Positions 39,705 to 49,419 are shown, counted from the first letter of the stretch. The stretch is DNA of 64,000 nt from Clostridiales bacterium DTU069 (GCA_001512485.1 LFRV01000002.1:42311-106310), one strand, 5' to 3'. Notes: generated by a model not told the origin, from the sequence alone. Translations and numbers: made by a program.

Positions 39705-40073
39705 TTGGCTCGTATTGCAGGAGTAGATCTGCCAAGAGAAAAAAGAGTTGAAATAGGACTTACCTATATATTCGGCATAGGAAGAAGCCGTTCCGAGCAA
39801 ATACTCAAGAAGACGGGTATTAATCCGGATACGCGAATCCGTGATCTTACCGATGATGAGATCAATAAACTCAGGGAGACCATTGAAAAAGAATATGTGA
39901 TAGAAGGGGATCTCAGAAGGGATATCGCGTTAAATATTAAACGGCTTATTGAGATTGGCAGCTATCGCGGAAGACGCCACAGGGCCGGATTACCTGTACG
40001 CGGTCAGAGGACCAAAACAAACGCAAGAACAAGAAAAGGCCCGAAGAAGACAGTGGCTAATAAGAGAAAGTAA
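39705..40073 (+). CDS. rpsM: 30S ribosomal protein S13
   Basis: S13 (122 aa) contacts tRNA and S19. It begins [21 protein letters not shown] and ends with the basic tail [19 protein letters not shown]. The start is TTG, 7 bases after CGGAGGTG. Confidence 0.97.
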   Translation: MARIAGVDLPREKRVEIGLTYIFGIGRSRSEQILKKTGINPDTRIRDLTDDEINKLRETIEKEYVIEGDLRRDIALNIKRLIEIGSYRGRRHRAGLPVRGQRTKTNARTRKGPKKTVANKRK

Positions 40074-40092
40074 ACGGGAGGTTGTTAACTAA

Positions 40093-40488
40093 ATGGCAGC
40101 AAAAACAGCAAGAAGGACAAGAAAAAGAAGAGAAAAGAAGAATATTGAGCGCGGCTGCGCACATATTCGTTCATCTTTTAATAATACAATCGTTACGATT
40201 ACAGATGTCCAGGGGAACGCTATTTCATGGGCAAGCGCCGGCGGGCTTGGCTTCAGGGGTTCAAGAAAAAGCACTCCTTACGCTGCCCAGCAAGCTGCGG
40301 AAACAGCGGCAAAAGCCGCTATGGAACATGGCTTAAAAACGGTATCGGTATTTGTGAAAGGACCGGGTTCGGGCCGTGAAGCGGCGATCCGTGCACTGCA
40401 GGCAGCCGGGCTTGAAGTAAATCTGATTAAAGACGTTACGCCTATTCCGCATAACGGATGCAGGCCGCCAAAAAGAAGAAGAGTGTAG
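40093..40488 (+). CDS. rpsK: 30S ribosomal protein S11
   Basis: S11 (131 aa) forms part of the platform. [20 protein letters not shown] and the conserved end [16 protein letters not shown] are present. The ATG follows GGGAGG, 19 bp after rpsM. Confidence 0.97.
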   Translation: MAAKTARRTRKRREKKNIERGCAHIRSSFNNTIVTITDVQGNAISWASAGGLGFRGSRKSTPYAAQQAAETAAKAAMEHGLKTVSVFVKGPGSGREAAIRALQAAGLEVNLIKDVTPIPHNGCRPPKRRRV

Positions 40489-40663
40489 ATTAGGAAACAC
40501 AAATATTGTCAATTATTAATATAATGATTTCTTTCGTTGTTTTATAGATGACGGATGGTTTTATTGCCGGTACTGTTCGTATGCCGATTCGGCCGGACGG
40601 ACGCATATTTAACCGGAAAAAAGGAATTATGTTAAGCTAGTAAATCGGAGGTGCAGATATAAA

Positions 40664-41290
40664 ATGGCAAGATATACAGGAGCATCTTGTAAACTCTGCC
40701 GTAGGGAAGGCCAGAAACTTTTCCTTAAGGGAGAAAGGTGCTATACGAATAAATGCTCAGTTGACAGAAGATCATATGCTCCGGGAATGCATGGCCAGCA
40801 GCGGAAAAAGCTTTCCGAATACGGAATCCAGCTTCGCGAAAAGCAGAAGGCGAAACGTTTCTATGGAGTGCTCGAAAGCCAGTTTAGAAAATATTATGAA
40901 ATGGCAATCAGAAGAAAGGGAATAACAGGTGAAAACCTGCTTCAGATACTGGAAAGCCGTCTTGATAATGTTGTTCACAGGATGGGTTTTGGAGTATCAA
41001 GAGATGAGTCGAGGCAGTTGGTCACTCATGGGCATTTCCTGGTTAACGGAAAAAGGGTAAATATTCCGTCATACCTTGTAAAGCCCGGCGATGTAATTGA
41101 AGTTTCGGAAAAAAGCAAAAAGTCTCCCCGATTCAAGGAAATACTTGAAGTTACAGGGGGAAAGGTTATACCGAAATGGCTGGAAGCGGATCATGAGAAT
41201 CTGACGGGGAAAGTACTTACCTTGCCTGACAGAGAAGATATCGATTTGCCGATACAGGAACATCTTATTGTTGAGTTGTATTCCAAGTAA
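40664..41290 (+). CDS. rpsD: 30S ribosomal protein S4, zinc-binding form
   Basis: S4 (208 aa) starts 30S assembly and, in Bacillus, represses its own synthesis. Cys9, Cys12, Cys26 and Cys31 form the N-terminal zinc site of the C+ type. The S4 RNA-binding domain is at about 98-160 ([15 protein letters not shown]). A 175-bp gap with no gene precedes it, long enough for an S4 leader, but I could not confirm the fold. Confidence 0.97.
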   Translation: MARYTGASCKLCRREGQKLFLKGERCYTNKCSVDRRSYAPGMHGQQRKKLSEYGIQLREKQKAKRFYGVLESQFRKYYEMAIRRKGITGENLLQILESRLDNVVHRMGFGVSRDESRQLVTHGHFLVNGKRVNIPSYLVKPGDVIEVSEKSKKSPRFKEILEVTGGKVIPKWLEADHENLTGKVLTLPDREDIDLPIQEHLIVELYSK

Positions 41291-41351
41291 CCTGACTTTT
41301 GTAACCTTTGCGAATGGTTTTTAAAAAGCGTTTGCAGATATGAGAATTCCA

Positions 41352-41381
41352 CAGGGTAGTTTAGAAGGGTCAGTTACCCTG
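41352..41381 (+). promoter_or_regulatory. Inverted repeat before rpoA
   Basis: CAGGGTA (41352-41358) and TACCCTG (41375-41381) pair over 7 bp. An alternative stem AGGGT/ACCCT (41366-41370 with 41376-41380) uses the same right arm, so two folds compete. No T-run follows. It lies in the 165-bp rpsD-rpoA gap. Confidence 0.4.
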
Positions 41382-41455
41382 ATGTGATGGATATGCTTTA
41401 CCCGGCAAATCCGATATTATACCTTCATAAAGGAAAATGCGGGGAGGGTCTTTGA

Positions 41456-42406
41456 ATGATAGAAATTGAAAAACCGAAAATTGAATGTGTGGAAATGGCA
41501 GAAGACTTCAGCTATGGGAGATTTGTAATTGAACCACTTGAAAGGGGTTACGGCATTACCCTTGGAAATTCATTAAGGAGAGTACTCTTGTCGTCACTTC
41601 CCGGTGCTTCCGTTACTTCGATAAAGATTGACGGGGTATTGCATGAGTTTTCTACTATTCCGGGGGTTGTTGAGGATGTAACCGAAATAATTCTAAATAT
41701 TAAAGAGCTGGCGCTTAAAATTCATTCGGAAGGTCCAAAGGTTATTTATATTGATTACGAAGGTGAAGGCGAAATAAAAGCTGGAGATATAAAGACCGAC
41801 GCGGATGTCGAAATTCTCAACCCTGATTTGCATATAGCTACAGTAAGCGGCAATAACCGTTTATATATGGAGCTGATGGTAGATAACGGGAGAGGATACG
41901 TACCCGCCGAAAGGAATAAACAGCCTAACCAGCCGATTGGTATTATTCCTATTGATTCAATTTACACACCTGTTAAAAAAGTAAATTACACCGTGGAAAA
42001 TACGCGTGTGGGACAGGTGACGGATTACGACAAATTGACAATAGAAATATGGACAAATGGAAGCATAAAACCCGATGAAGCTATCAGTCTCGGCGCCAAA
42101 ATATTAAGCGAGCATCTGAACCTTTTCATCAACCTTACCGATCACGCGAAAGACACCGAGATAATGGTCGAGAAGGAAGAAACGAAGAAGGAAAAGGTTC
42201 TCGAAATGACAATTGAGGAACTGGACTTATCGGTCCGTTCGTATAATTGCTTAAAACGCGCGGGGATAAACACGGTTGAGGATTTGATCAGCAAGACGGA
42301 AGAAGACATGATGAAAGTCCGGAACTTAGGACGAAAGTCGCTTGAGGAAGTTGTACAGAAACTTGATGTTCTCGGGTTGTCTCTTGCTCCGTCGGAAGAT
42401 GTGTAA
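41456..42406 (+). CDS. rpoA: RNA polymerase alpha subunit
   Basis: Alpha (316 aa) dimerises to start polymerase assembly. The N-terminal domain has [20 protein letters not shown]. The C-terminal domain (about 245-316) has [20 protein letters not shown] and [12 protein letters not shown], which bind UP elements and activators. Its length is normal. Confidence 0.97.
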   Translation: MIEIEKPKIECVEMAEDFSYGRFVIEPLERGYGITLGNSLRRVLLSSLPGASVTSIKIDGVLHEFSTIPGVVEDVTEIILNIKELALKIHSEGPKVIYIDYEGEGEIKAGDIKTDADVEILNPDLHIATVSGNNRLYMELMVDNGRGYVPAERNKQPNQPIGIIPIDSIYTPVKKVNYTVENTRVGQVTDYDKLTIEIWTNGSIKPDEAISLGAKILSEHLNLFINLTDHAKDTEIMVEKEETKKEKVLEMTIEELDLSVRSYNCLKRAGINTVEDLISKTEEDMMKVRNLGRKSLEEVVQKLDVLGLSLAPSEDV

Positions 42407-42524
42407 TTGGGCAGCAGCCGTTTTTCTTGAATGATTATACGTGTACTTTATTAATAGGATTATAGTTTCAGGCTAAAAAAATTAAGTCAGCAGCCATAAG
42501 TAATGCAAAAGGAGGCGAACAAGC

Positions 42525-43061
42525 ATGGCATGGCAAAGAAAATTGGGAAGGCCAACGGATCAGCGCAAAGCCATACTGAGAAACCTGGTAACTTCACTTA
42601 TACAATATGAACGAATTGAAACAACCGAAGCCCGGGCGAAGGAAATAAAAGCCATAGCAGACAGTCTTATTTCTCTTGCGGTGAAAGAGTGTGACAATTT
42701 CACTACCAGGCAGACGAAGGTCAGCTCTGCCGTACTCGACAGCAAGGGGAAAAAGATGACAAAATCTAAAAAGTCAAAAAACGATAACAGCTATGATGTT
42801 GTCGAACGTGAAGAAAAAACCGAAATGAAACCGGTGGACAGTCCATCCAGGCTTCATGCGAGAAGGCAGATGATTTCCTGGCTGTATAAGGTAAAGGACG
42901 AAGACGGGAAAAATATTAATCTTGTCAACAAGTTAATGGACGAAATAGGGCCGCGGTATAAGGAGAAAAACAGGACAAGCGGCTTTGTAAGAATGTACAG
43001 GATCGGCCCCAGAAGGGGAGACGCAGCGGAAATGGTCGTCCTTGAATTAATTAAGGATTAA
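42525..43061 (+). CDS. rplQ: 50S ribosomal protein L17 with a large internal insert
   Basis: L17 (178 aa) lies near the tunnel exit. The ends are standard (RKLGRPTDQRKAILRNLVTS, IETTEARAKEI; IGPRRGDAAEMVVLELI). Between residues about 53 and 107 there is an insert of some 55 residues, rich in Lys/Ser/Glu, before LHARRQMISWLYK. Bacterial L17 is usually 115-130 aa. Longer L17 proteins occur in some Clostridia, so this is a lineage feature rather than an error. Confidence 0.95.
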   Translation: MAWQRKLGRPTDQRKAILRNLVTSLIQYERIETTEARAKEIKAIADSLISLAVKECDNFTTRQTKVSSAVLDSKGKKMTKSKKSKNDNSYDVVEREEKTEMKPVDSPSRLHARRQMISWLYKVKDEDGKNINLVNKLMDEIGPRYKEKNRTSGFVRMYRIGPRRGDAAEMVVLELIKD

Positions 43062-43079
43062 TAAAAGCAAAAACCCCGG

Positions 43080-43114
43080 AAAGGAGAGCGGAGAAATTCG
43101 TTCTCCTTTGTTTT
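43080..43114 (+). terminator. Terminator of the ribosomal protein cluster
   Basis: AAAGGAGAGCG and CGTTCTCCTTT form an 11-bp stem (one G-T pair) around GAGAAATT, followed by GTTTT. An outer pair, AACCCC with GGGGTT, can extend it. Confidence 0.85.
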
Positions 43115-43183
43115 AAGGCCTCTCTTGGGGTTATGCTACTCTAATCATCAATATACTTAACCCATCATTTTTGGGAGTTTAAT

Positions 43184-44923
43184 ATGGAAGCTATTATCGT
43201 AAAAGATTTAAAATATGAATATTATACCCGGGGAGAAAGCCAGCCCGTAATTGCGCTTGATGAGATTTCGTTTACCGTGAGCGAAGGCGAATTTATAGCG
43301 GTAGTCGGGAAGAACGGTTCCGGCAAATCCACGCTGGCGAAGCATCTGAACGGTCTTTTACTGCCTGCCGGGGGCTCTGTTTGCGTTTTCGGACGGTACA
43401 CCGACGCGCAGGAGCTGATTTGGGATATCAGGCGCATCCTGGGAATGGTTTTTCAAAATCCGGATAACCAGTTGGTTGCGACAACTGTCGAAGAAGATAT
43501 CGCATTTGGTCCCGAAAACCTTGGAATCGAACCTGAAGAAATCAGGCACAGGGTTAAAGAATCTTTGAAAAAAGTCAGCATGGAAGGGTTTGACGAATAT
43601 TCCCCGCACATGCTTTCGGGAGGACAGAAGCAGAGGATAGCCATTGCCGGCGTACTCGCAATGCATCCGAGATGCATTGTGCTTGATGAAGCGACATCGA
43701 TGCTTGATCCGGAAGGCCGTAAGGATGTAATGTCGGTATTAAAAAAATTAAACAGCGAAGAAAACATAACAATTGTCCTTATTACCCATCATATGAATGA
43801 AGCTGCGCAGGCCGACAGGGTAATAGTTATGGATGAAGGCAAAGCGGTATTGTCGGGAAAACCCGATGAAATATTCGGCGAATACAGGCTTTTAAGGCAA
43901 ATAGGGCTTGATATCCCGCAGGTTTCCGATCTATATGTGCGCATGGTAAACGAGGGACTGATAAAAAACGGCAGGATCCCGGTTCTTATTGATGAAGCGG
44001 AACAGGTGTTTACCGACATTTTATCGGGCAGGAAAACAAGCGCCGGTTACGGCACCGTTACGGCACGGAAGACGGGAGAAAAGATAGTTGAGATAAAGAA
44101 CCTTTCGTACACATATATGGCCGGCACCCCGTACGAACGCCATGCCCTGAGGGATGTTTCGCTTACCGTTTATAAAGGTGAAAAGCTTGGGATAATAGGC
44201 CATACAGGTTCCGGAAAATCAACGCTTATACAGCACCTTAACGGACTTTTATCTCCTACAGCGGGAACGGTAGAGGTTTCAGGAATTATACCTGAAGGCA
44301 AGTCGCTGAAAGAGCTTCGAAGAAAAGTCGGTCTTATATTTCAAAACCCGGAAGATCAGTTATTTGAGGAAACTGTTGAAAAGGATATCGCTTTTGGCCT
44401 TAAAAAAATGGGTCTTTCGGACAGTGAGGTAAATAGGCGCATTAATGAGGCGCTTTCTATTACCGGCTTGCCTGCCGATATATTGAAAAAATCACCATTT
44501 GAGCTGTCCGGAGGGCAGAAAAGAAGGGTCGCAATCGCGGGAGTGATTGTGATGGAACCGGATATTCTTGTGCTCGATGAGCCTACTGCCGGCCTTGATC
44601 CTCAAGGCAGCGCCGGGATATACGAATTCCTTTCCAGGCTCAATGAAAGCAAAAATACGACAATAATTATAGTGTCGCACACGATGGAAGATATCGCGCG
44701 TTTCTGTGATCGCGTCGCGGTTATGGAAGAAGGAAAAATTATTATGGTTGAAGAAACGCGCAGTGTTTTTTCAAACAAGGAATACCTTGAGAAAACAGGC
44801 CTCGACGTGCCGCAGATTACCGAACTGTTTTACCGTCTCAACAAAAAAAATCAAAGCGTAAGGAAGGATATTCTGACGGTGCAGGAAGGTCTCGATGAAA
44901 TGAAGAGGATAATGGGCATTTGA
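43184..44923 (+). CDS. ECF transporter ATPase, EcfA1-EcfA2 fusion
   Basis: This 579-aa protein has two complete ABC ATPase domains in one chain. Domain 1 has Walker A VGKNGSGKST near residue 42, LSGGQKQR near 144 and Walker B CIVLDEATSML. Domain 2 has GHTGSGKST near 339, LSGGQKRR near 441 and ILVLDEPTAGL. Most Firmicutes encode EcfA1 and EcfA2 as separate genes at this place between rplQ and ecfT. The protein powers vitamin uptake with EcfT and exchangeable S components. It is preceded by GGGAG and lies after the ribosomal terminator. Confidence 0.92.
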   Translation: MEAIIVKDLKYEYYTRGESQPVIALDEISFTVSEGEFIAVVGKNGSGKSTLAKHLNGLLLPAGGSVCVFGRYTDAQELIWDIRRILGMVFQNPDNQLVATTVEEDIAFGPENLGIEPEEIRHRVKESLKKVSMEGFDEYSPHMLSGGQKQRIAIAGVLAMHPRCIVLDEATSMLDPEGRKDVMSVLKKLNSEENITIVLITHHMNEAAQADRVIVMDEGKAVLSGKPDEIFGEYRLLRQIGLDIPQVSDLYVRMVNEGLIKNGRIPVLIDEAEQVFTDILSGRKTSAGYGTVTARKTGEKIVEIKNLSYTYMAGTPYERHALRDVSLTVYKGEKLGIIGHTGSGKSTLIQHLNGLLSPTAGTVEVSGIIPEGKSLKELRRKVGLIFQNPEDQLFEETVEKDIAFGLKKMGLSDSEVNRRINEALSITGLPADILKKSPFELSGGQKRRVAIAGVIVMEPDILVLDEPTAGLDPQGSAGIYEFLSRLNESKNTTIIIVSHTMEDIARFCDRVAVMEEGKIIMVEETRSVFSNKEYLEKTGLDVPQITELFYRLNKKNQSVRKDILTVQEGLDEMKRIMGI

Positions 44924-44952
44924 TTCCGCGCAGATTAACATACTGCGGAATC
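44922..44952 (+). promoter_or_regulatory. Inverted repeat between ecfA and ecfT
   Basis: GATTCCGC (44922-44929) and GCGGAATC (44945-44952) form a perfect 8-bp stem that starts inside the ecfA stop codon. There is no T-run. It may tune the ecfA to ecfT ratio or protect the upstream mRNA. Confidence 0.45.
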
Positions 44953-44984
44953 AAACACAGAAATCGAAAAAAGAGGGCTTTACT

Positions 44985-45794
44985 ATGCTGAAGAATATAA
45001 CCCTTGGGCAGTATTTACCCGGGAAATCAATCCTGCACCGGGCTGACCCGAGAACAAAGATGATATCGACCATTATAATAATGGTATTGGTTTTTATTGC
45101 GAACAATGTCTACGGTTACGCAATGCTTGTCGCGCTTACCGCAATTGCTCTGTTAATTGGGGAATTGCCCGTTAAATATACGCTCAGGGGTTTAAAACCG
45201 CTTTTGATTATCCTTGTCATAACGGCCGCAATAAATATATTCACATATTCCGGACAGACCGTTTTATGGTCGGTGGGAGCGGTTAAAATTACGCTTGAGG
45301 GGATTCTTCAGGCGATAACGATAACGATTAGGCTTTCTATAATAGTGATTATGGGTTCGATACTGACTCTTACAACAACACCCATCGCGCTGACTGACGG
45401 CATTGAGAGTCTTTTATCCCCATTGAAAAAAATAAGGGTTCCGGTTCACGAAATGGCTATGATGATGTCGATAGCGCTGCGGTTTATTCCAACGCTGATG
45501 GAAGAAACCGATAAAATAATGAAAGCACAGGCTTCCCGCGGAGCAGATTTTGATACCGGAAACATACTGCAAAAGGCAAAAAGTTTTATTCCTGTGCTTA
45601 TCCCTTTGTTTGTCAGTGCGTTTAAACGGGCGGAGGAACTCGCAACGGCTATGGAATCAAGATGTTACAGAGGGGACATAGGGCGCACAAGGATGAAAAA
45701 ACTGGCTTATACCGTTGTGGATTTACGTATGGGCATTTTCATCGTTTTGTTTACCGCTGTATTTATTGTTTCGACATTTTTGCCCGCATCGTGA
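44985..45794 (+). CDS. ecfT: ECF transporter transmembrane subunit EcfT
   Basis: EcfT (269 aa) couples the ATPases to vitamin-binding S components. It has an N-terminal DPRTKMISTI motif, several transmembrane helices and the ATPase-coupling Ala-Arg-Gly pattern AQASRGADF, with a second arginine-bearing coupling segment in ELATAMESRCYRG. The ATG follows AAAAGAGGG. truA and rplM-rpsI, which often follow in Firmicutes, are not present. Confidence 0.95.
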   Translation: MLKNITLGQYLPGKSILHRADPRTKMISTIIIMVLVFIANNVYGYAMLVALTAIALLIGELPVKYTLRGLKPLLIILVITAAINIFTYSGQTVLWSVGAVKITLEGILQAITITIRLSIIVIMGSILTLTTTPIALTDGIESLLSPLKKIRVPVHEMAMMMSIALRFIPTLMEETDKIMKAQASRGADFDTGNILQKAKSFIPVLIPLFVSAFKRAEELATAMESRCYRGDIGRTRMKKLAYTVVDLRMGIFIVLFTAVFIVSTFLPAS

Positions 45795-45859
45795 TGGGGC
45801 GTAAACAGTAAATATAACGAACAGCCTGCCGGACTTAAGGCTTTCAGGATGGTTTTAAA

Positions 45860-46750
45860 ATGAGAAAATTATTGTTGTACGTAAAACTCGGTATAATAAC
45901 AATACTGAACGGTATTTCAGCAAAAGCGCGGTTAAAACGCTTTCTTGAACATGCGTTGATTTATGAAAGACTCGGTAATGTCTTTCGCTCAGCCAGGATA
46001 TTTTTTAGAATTATTAAAATATTTCCGGAGGATCCCAGGAGTTATTACGGCATCGCGATGCTGTACGACAATAAAGGCAGGTACGATAAAGCGATTACCT
46101 GGTATGAAAAATCGATAAAAGCCGATCCCTGTTTTGTACCGGCCAGGTTTTTTCTCGCTAACGCGTTGTATGAAACGGGTGAAAAAAATCTTTCTGTTGA
46201 ATGCTATAAAAATGTTATACGATTGGATCCGAATAATTTTTGGGCATACAACAACATGGGTTCGGTTTACGAAGAACTTGATATGAATACAGAGGCGCTG
46301 GAATGTTTCAGAAGAGCGCTTGATATTATCCCCGGCCATCATAAAGCGCTGTTTAATATGGGTGTAGTGTATTCAAAGATGGGTTACGAAAAGAAGGCCC
46401 AGGAGTATTATTGGGAATCGATACGCGGGTGCAATAAATACCCGTACAGTTTTTTAAACCTGTCCCTTTCATACAAAAAAGAAGATAAATTGGACAGGGC
46501 AATTGTTGTAATAAGCGAAGGAATCAGATGCAACCCGCATGCGTCGTTTCTTTACTACAACAGGGCTTGTTTACTGGCTATTTCGGGATATATCGACGAA
46601 GCGTTTCTGGATGTCGCGAGAGCGGCGAAGCTTAATCCCTCTTACTTCAGTTATGCCGAAAAAGATGATGAACTGGCCGATGTCAGGATGCATCCCGGGT
46701 TTAAGGCGTTGAAAAAGATAATATCAAGCGAGAGGAATAATGATGAATGA
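45860..46750 (+). CDS. Tetratricopeptide repeat protein
   Basis: This 296-aa protein consists mainly of TPR units from about residue 45 to 260 (for example YYGIAMLYDNKGRYDKAITW and ALFNMGVVYSKMGYEKKAQ). There is no signal peptide or membrane segment beyond a weakly hydrophobic start. TPR arrays mediate protein contacts; the partner is unknown. It overlaps the next gene by 11 bp, so it is coupled to the methyltransferase and may work with it. Confidence 0.85.
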   Translation: MRKLLLYVKLGIITILNGISAKARLKRFLEHALIYERLGNVFRSARIFFRIIKIFPEDPRSYYGIAMLYDNKGRYDKAITWYEKSIKADPCFVPARFFLANALYETGEKNLSVECYKNVIRLDPNNFWAYNNMGSVYEELDMNTEALECFRRALDIIPGHHKALFNMGVVYSKMGYEKKAQEYYWESIRGCNKYPYSFLNLSLSYKKEDKLDRAIVVISEGIRCNPHASFLYYNRACLLAISGYIDEAFLDVARAAKLNPSYFSYAEKDDELADVRMHPGFKALKKIISSERNNDE

Positions 46751-47339
46751 TTTTTATTACAGCGAGAAGCCCTCTTCCGAAATAAGGGAGAAAGAGTTTA
46801 CCGAAACATGCGCCGGTAAATCGCTCAGGTTAATATCGGTAAGCGGGGTATTTTCGTTTGAAGACCGTGTTGATAAAGTTTCCCGCTTATTAATTGAAAA
46901 CTTTAGGCCCACAGGAAGCACTGTCCTTGATGTCGGCTGCGGTTACGGAGCAATAGGTCTTTTTATTAAGTCAATTTATCCGGAAGTTTCGGTTACGATG
47001 GTTGATATAAACGAACGAGCGGTAAAGTATTCAAAGCTGAACGCGGAACGGAACTTTCTTAATGTTGAAGTTATTAAAAGCGATCTGTATTCAGGTATTG
47101 AATCGAGAAAATTTTCGGATATCGTTACAAACCCGCCGATAGCCGCCGGAAAGAAAGTTGTCGAGCGCCTGATCCGCGAATCGAAACTGCATCTAAACCC
47201 GGGCGGCTCGCTTTGGTTCGCGGCGTACCACAATAAAGGCGGCTCGTCGTATAAAAAAATCATGGAGGAAGTTTTCAATAATGTTCAGGATGTAGTAAAA
47301 AAGGGCGGCATAAGATTATACCGGTCCGTGCTGATGTGA
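46740..47339 (+). CDS. Class I SAM-dependent methyltransferase, RsmC/MTS-like
   Basis: This 199-aa protein has the SAM loop VLDVGCGYGAIG, acidic MVDIN after strand 2 and the catalytic TNPPI motif typical of N-methyltransferases acting on rRNA bases (the RsmC/RlmG half, YbxB-like). It is single-domain. The target is probably an rRNA guanine N2, by family resemblance. Its start ATGATG overlaps the TPR gene. Confidence 0.88.
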   Translation: MMNDFYYSEKPSSEIREKEFTETCAGKSLRLISVSGVFSFEDRVDKVSRLLIENFRPTGSTVLDVGCGYGAIGLFIKSIYPEVSVTMVDINERAVKYSKLNAERNFLNVEVIKSDLYSGIESRKFSDIVTNPPIAAGKKVVERLIRESKLHLNPGGSLWFAAYHNKGGSSYKKIMEEVFNNVQDVVKKGGIRLYRSVLM

Positions 47340-47384
47340 TATTCCATACGGCAAATTCTATCGCCTGTTCCGTTTCAACTCACT

Positions 47385-47412
47385 GCCGGATCATTTGGAA
47401 ACCGGCGTTTTT
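47385..47412 (+). terminator. Terminator after the methyltransferase gene
   Basis: GCCGG and CCGGC pair around a 12-base loop and are followed by GTTTTT. A second hairpin, AGCCGA-ACGA-TCGGCT (47430-47445), lies between this and the convergent regulator gene. Confidence 0.65.
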
Positions 47413-47483
47413 AAATGACATGTCTGAAGAGCCGAACGATCGGCTTTAAGAAAAATCCAGAAACAGCGCTGCTTCCAGTGTTA

Positions 47484-48116
47484 TCAGAACAGGTCGTCTT
47501 TAGTTTTATAATAAAAAACAGCCAGTTGAGTCCTGTCCCGAACGTTCAGTTTTTCAAATATGATGCTTATGTAATTTCGCACCGTTCCTTCGCTTAAAAA
47601 CAGTTTTTTTGAGATCTCCTTGTTTGACAGCCCGTTTGCTACCAGTTTAATTATTTCAATTTCTCTCTTGCTCAGATTATAATCATTTATTGTTTTTCTG
47701 TTTTTTTCACCCGCTAACACCGGTAATTTTGAAATTATTTCATCGCCGAAAACCCTCTGTCCCATAAAAACAGCTTTTACCGACGGGATTATGCTCTCAA
47801 AATCCTGTTTCAAAATATACCCTTTTGCGCCGATTTGAAATGCCCTGACTATATATTCATCATCGGAAAACGTGGTAAGAAAAAGAATTTTAGCATCCCT
47901 GTCCTTTTCCAGTATTCTTTCCGCTGCATCAATCCCTGTCATTCCGTCCATTCTTATATCCAACAGAACAACATCCGGGTTCAGATTGAAATATAGTTCC
48001 ACAGCATCCCGGCCGCTGTTGCATGTTCCGGCGACATCAATATCCGGGTCGCTCTCAAGTATTGTTTTCAGGGACTCCGTGACAAGTTTGTCATCGTCAA
48101 CGATTATTATTCTCAT
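47484..48116 (-). CDS. LuxR/NarL-family response regulator
   Basis: This 210-aa protein has a receiver with DDD (7-9), phospho-acceptor Asp53 in VVLLDIRMDGMTG and Lys in GYILK. A C-terminal LuxR helix-turn-helix (about 145-205: LSKREIEIIKLVANGLSNKE) follows. The ATG follows GGGAGGTAAGG. It is 67 bp downstream of its kinase on the same strand. The divergently placed ABC exporter is the likely target. Confidence 0.92.
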   Translation of the reverse strand: MRIIIVDDDKLVTESLKTILESDPDIDVAGTCNSGRDAVELYFNLNPDVVLLDIRMDGMTGIDAAERILEKDRDAKILFLTTFSDDEYIVRAFQIGAKGYILKQDFESIIPSVKAVFMGQRVFGDEIISKLPVLAGEKNRKTINDYNLSKREIEIIKLVANGLSNKEISKKLFLSEGTVRNYISIIFEKLNVRDRTQLAVFYYKTKDDLF

Positions 48117-48183
48117 GCCTTACCTCCCTGGGGCAATTTTTCATTTACATTTCTTTTCGCCATGCCAGGTAGACGGAAACAAG

Positions 48184-49266
48184 TTATTCGTTATTCCCGT
48201 CTTTTGGAAGGGAGATAAAAATTTCGAACCCGTTTCTCTCGTTTATGTTAATAATCCCGTTTAAAGAGTTTACGCGTTCCTCCATGTTTTTTAATCCAAG
48301 GCCCTCCTTTTTACTGTCGCTTTTTACAGTGCCGTTATCCCGTATTATCAACTGATAGAACCCGGGATGTTCGTTTAAAGTGACATAAGCGTGCGTGGCG
48401 TCCGAATGCTTCATAATATTTGAAAAGGCCTCTTTTACTATCGATATGAACGCGTACTTTATTTTCTTTTCAGGGTTCCCGGTTATATTGTAATTATAGA
48501 CCACCTTGCAGAACGATATTTTTTTTATAATATTCCATATTTGCATGTTAAGATCAACTGAATCGTCATACAGCATATGAACACTGCTGTGTATGCTGTT
48601 CATTGCCTCGTTTAATGTATTATTAAGCAGTTTAAGGTTTTCCCTGGTTTTTTCGTCTTCCGTTACGGTAAGAAGCGCGCCGGATTGCAGAATCGCGCTT
48701 GATAATAAATGTCCCACATTGTCGTGAATTTCCCGGGCTATACGATTCCGTTCATTTACTGTCGCGAGGTTCAGTTCATAATCCTGTTTTTCGATTAAAT
48801 CCTGGTTTTGCTTTTTTAATTGAAATGACATTTCTCTTGCCGAATCTATTAACTGATTATGTTTCGTAATCAGCTTATGCTGTTTTTCCGCCCAATATTT
48901 CAACATTATCGATAAAAACGCCGTTATAACTATAATTGTAAATATTTGTACCGGGTAATATCTGAAAGAACGCAAAAGCGGTATTGCTGCGATAAGGTTT
49001 ATGTACTGGTATTTGTTAAAAAGCATGTCGTACGCGATTAAAGGAAGGAAAATAACCAGTCCGGGGATAAAAAACGACAAAACGGAAAATCCCGCAGTTA
49101 AAGCAAGTCTTAATTCCGCATTGTCCAGGTAGCTTAAAAGATCGCTGAAAATCAGGCTAATCAATATTATTGGAACACTGCTGCTTATGTTTTTTTCAAG
49201 AATGCAGATAACGAAACAGCATATAAAAATTATAATTTTGTTAATTAAATTTGCAGTGTAAAACAT
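48184..49266 (-). CDS. Sensor histidine kinase, NarX/DesK (HisKA_3) type
   Basis: This kinase (360 aa from ATG 49266) has about five or six hydrophobic segments in its first 125 residues and a short coiled linker. The dimerisation box ERNRIAREIHDNVGHLLSS carries the phospho-accepting His. The ATPase domain has KHSDATHAYVTL and GLGLKNMEERV. No extracellular domain is evident, so it may sense the membrane or a membrane-bound signal, like DesK or LiaS. ATG 49266 is preferred since GGATGGG lies 7 bases upstream; ATG 49281 would add 5 residues. Confidence 0.9.
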   Translation of the reverse strand: MFYTANLINKIIIFICCFVICILEKNISSSVPIILISLIFSDLLSYLDNAELRLALTAGFSVLSFFIPGLVIFLPLIAYDMLFNKYQYINLIAAIPLLRSFRYYPVQIFTIIVITAFLSIMLKYWAEKQHKLITKHNQLIDSAREMSFQLKKQNQDLIEKQDYELNLATVNERNRIAREIHDNVGHLLSSAILQSGALLTVTEDEKTRENLKLLNNTLNEAMNSIHSSVHMLYDDSVDLNMQIWNIIKKISFCKVVYNYNITGNPEKKIKYAFISIVKEAFSNIMKHSDATHAYVTLNEHPGFYQLIIRDNGTVKSDSKKEGLGLKNMEERVNSLNGIININERNGFEIFISLPKDGNNE

Positions 49267-49369
49267 TGATAACCCATCCAATAAAAGTTTTTACAAGCCA
49301 AATATTATCATTTTTTTACCTTTAAGTACAATGATTTATTCCTGCGGCCGCGGCTTCGGATGTTTCGTT

Positions 49370-49410
49370 TCTTTATTTCCGCGGGTCCTGCTTCGGGTGT
49401 TTCGGGTTCC
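49370..49410 (+). repeat. Solitary right arm of the outer repeat
   Basis: TTTATTTCCGCGGGTCCTG then CTTCGGGTGTTTCGGGTTCC matches the right ends of the copies at 22.7 and 49.8 kb, but no left arm precedes it. Confidence 0.6.
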
Positions 49411-49419
49411 TCTTTTTTT

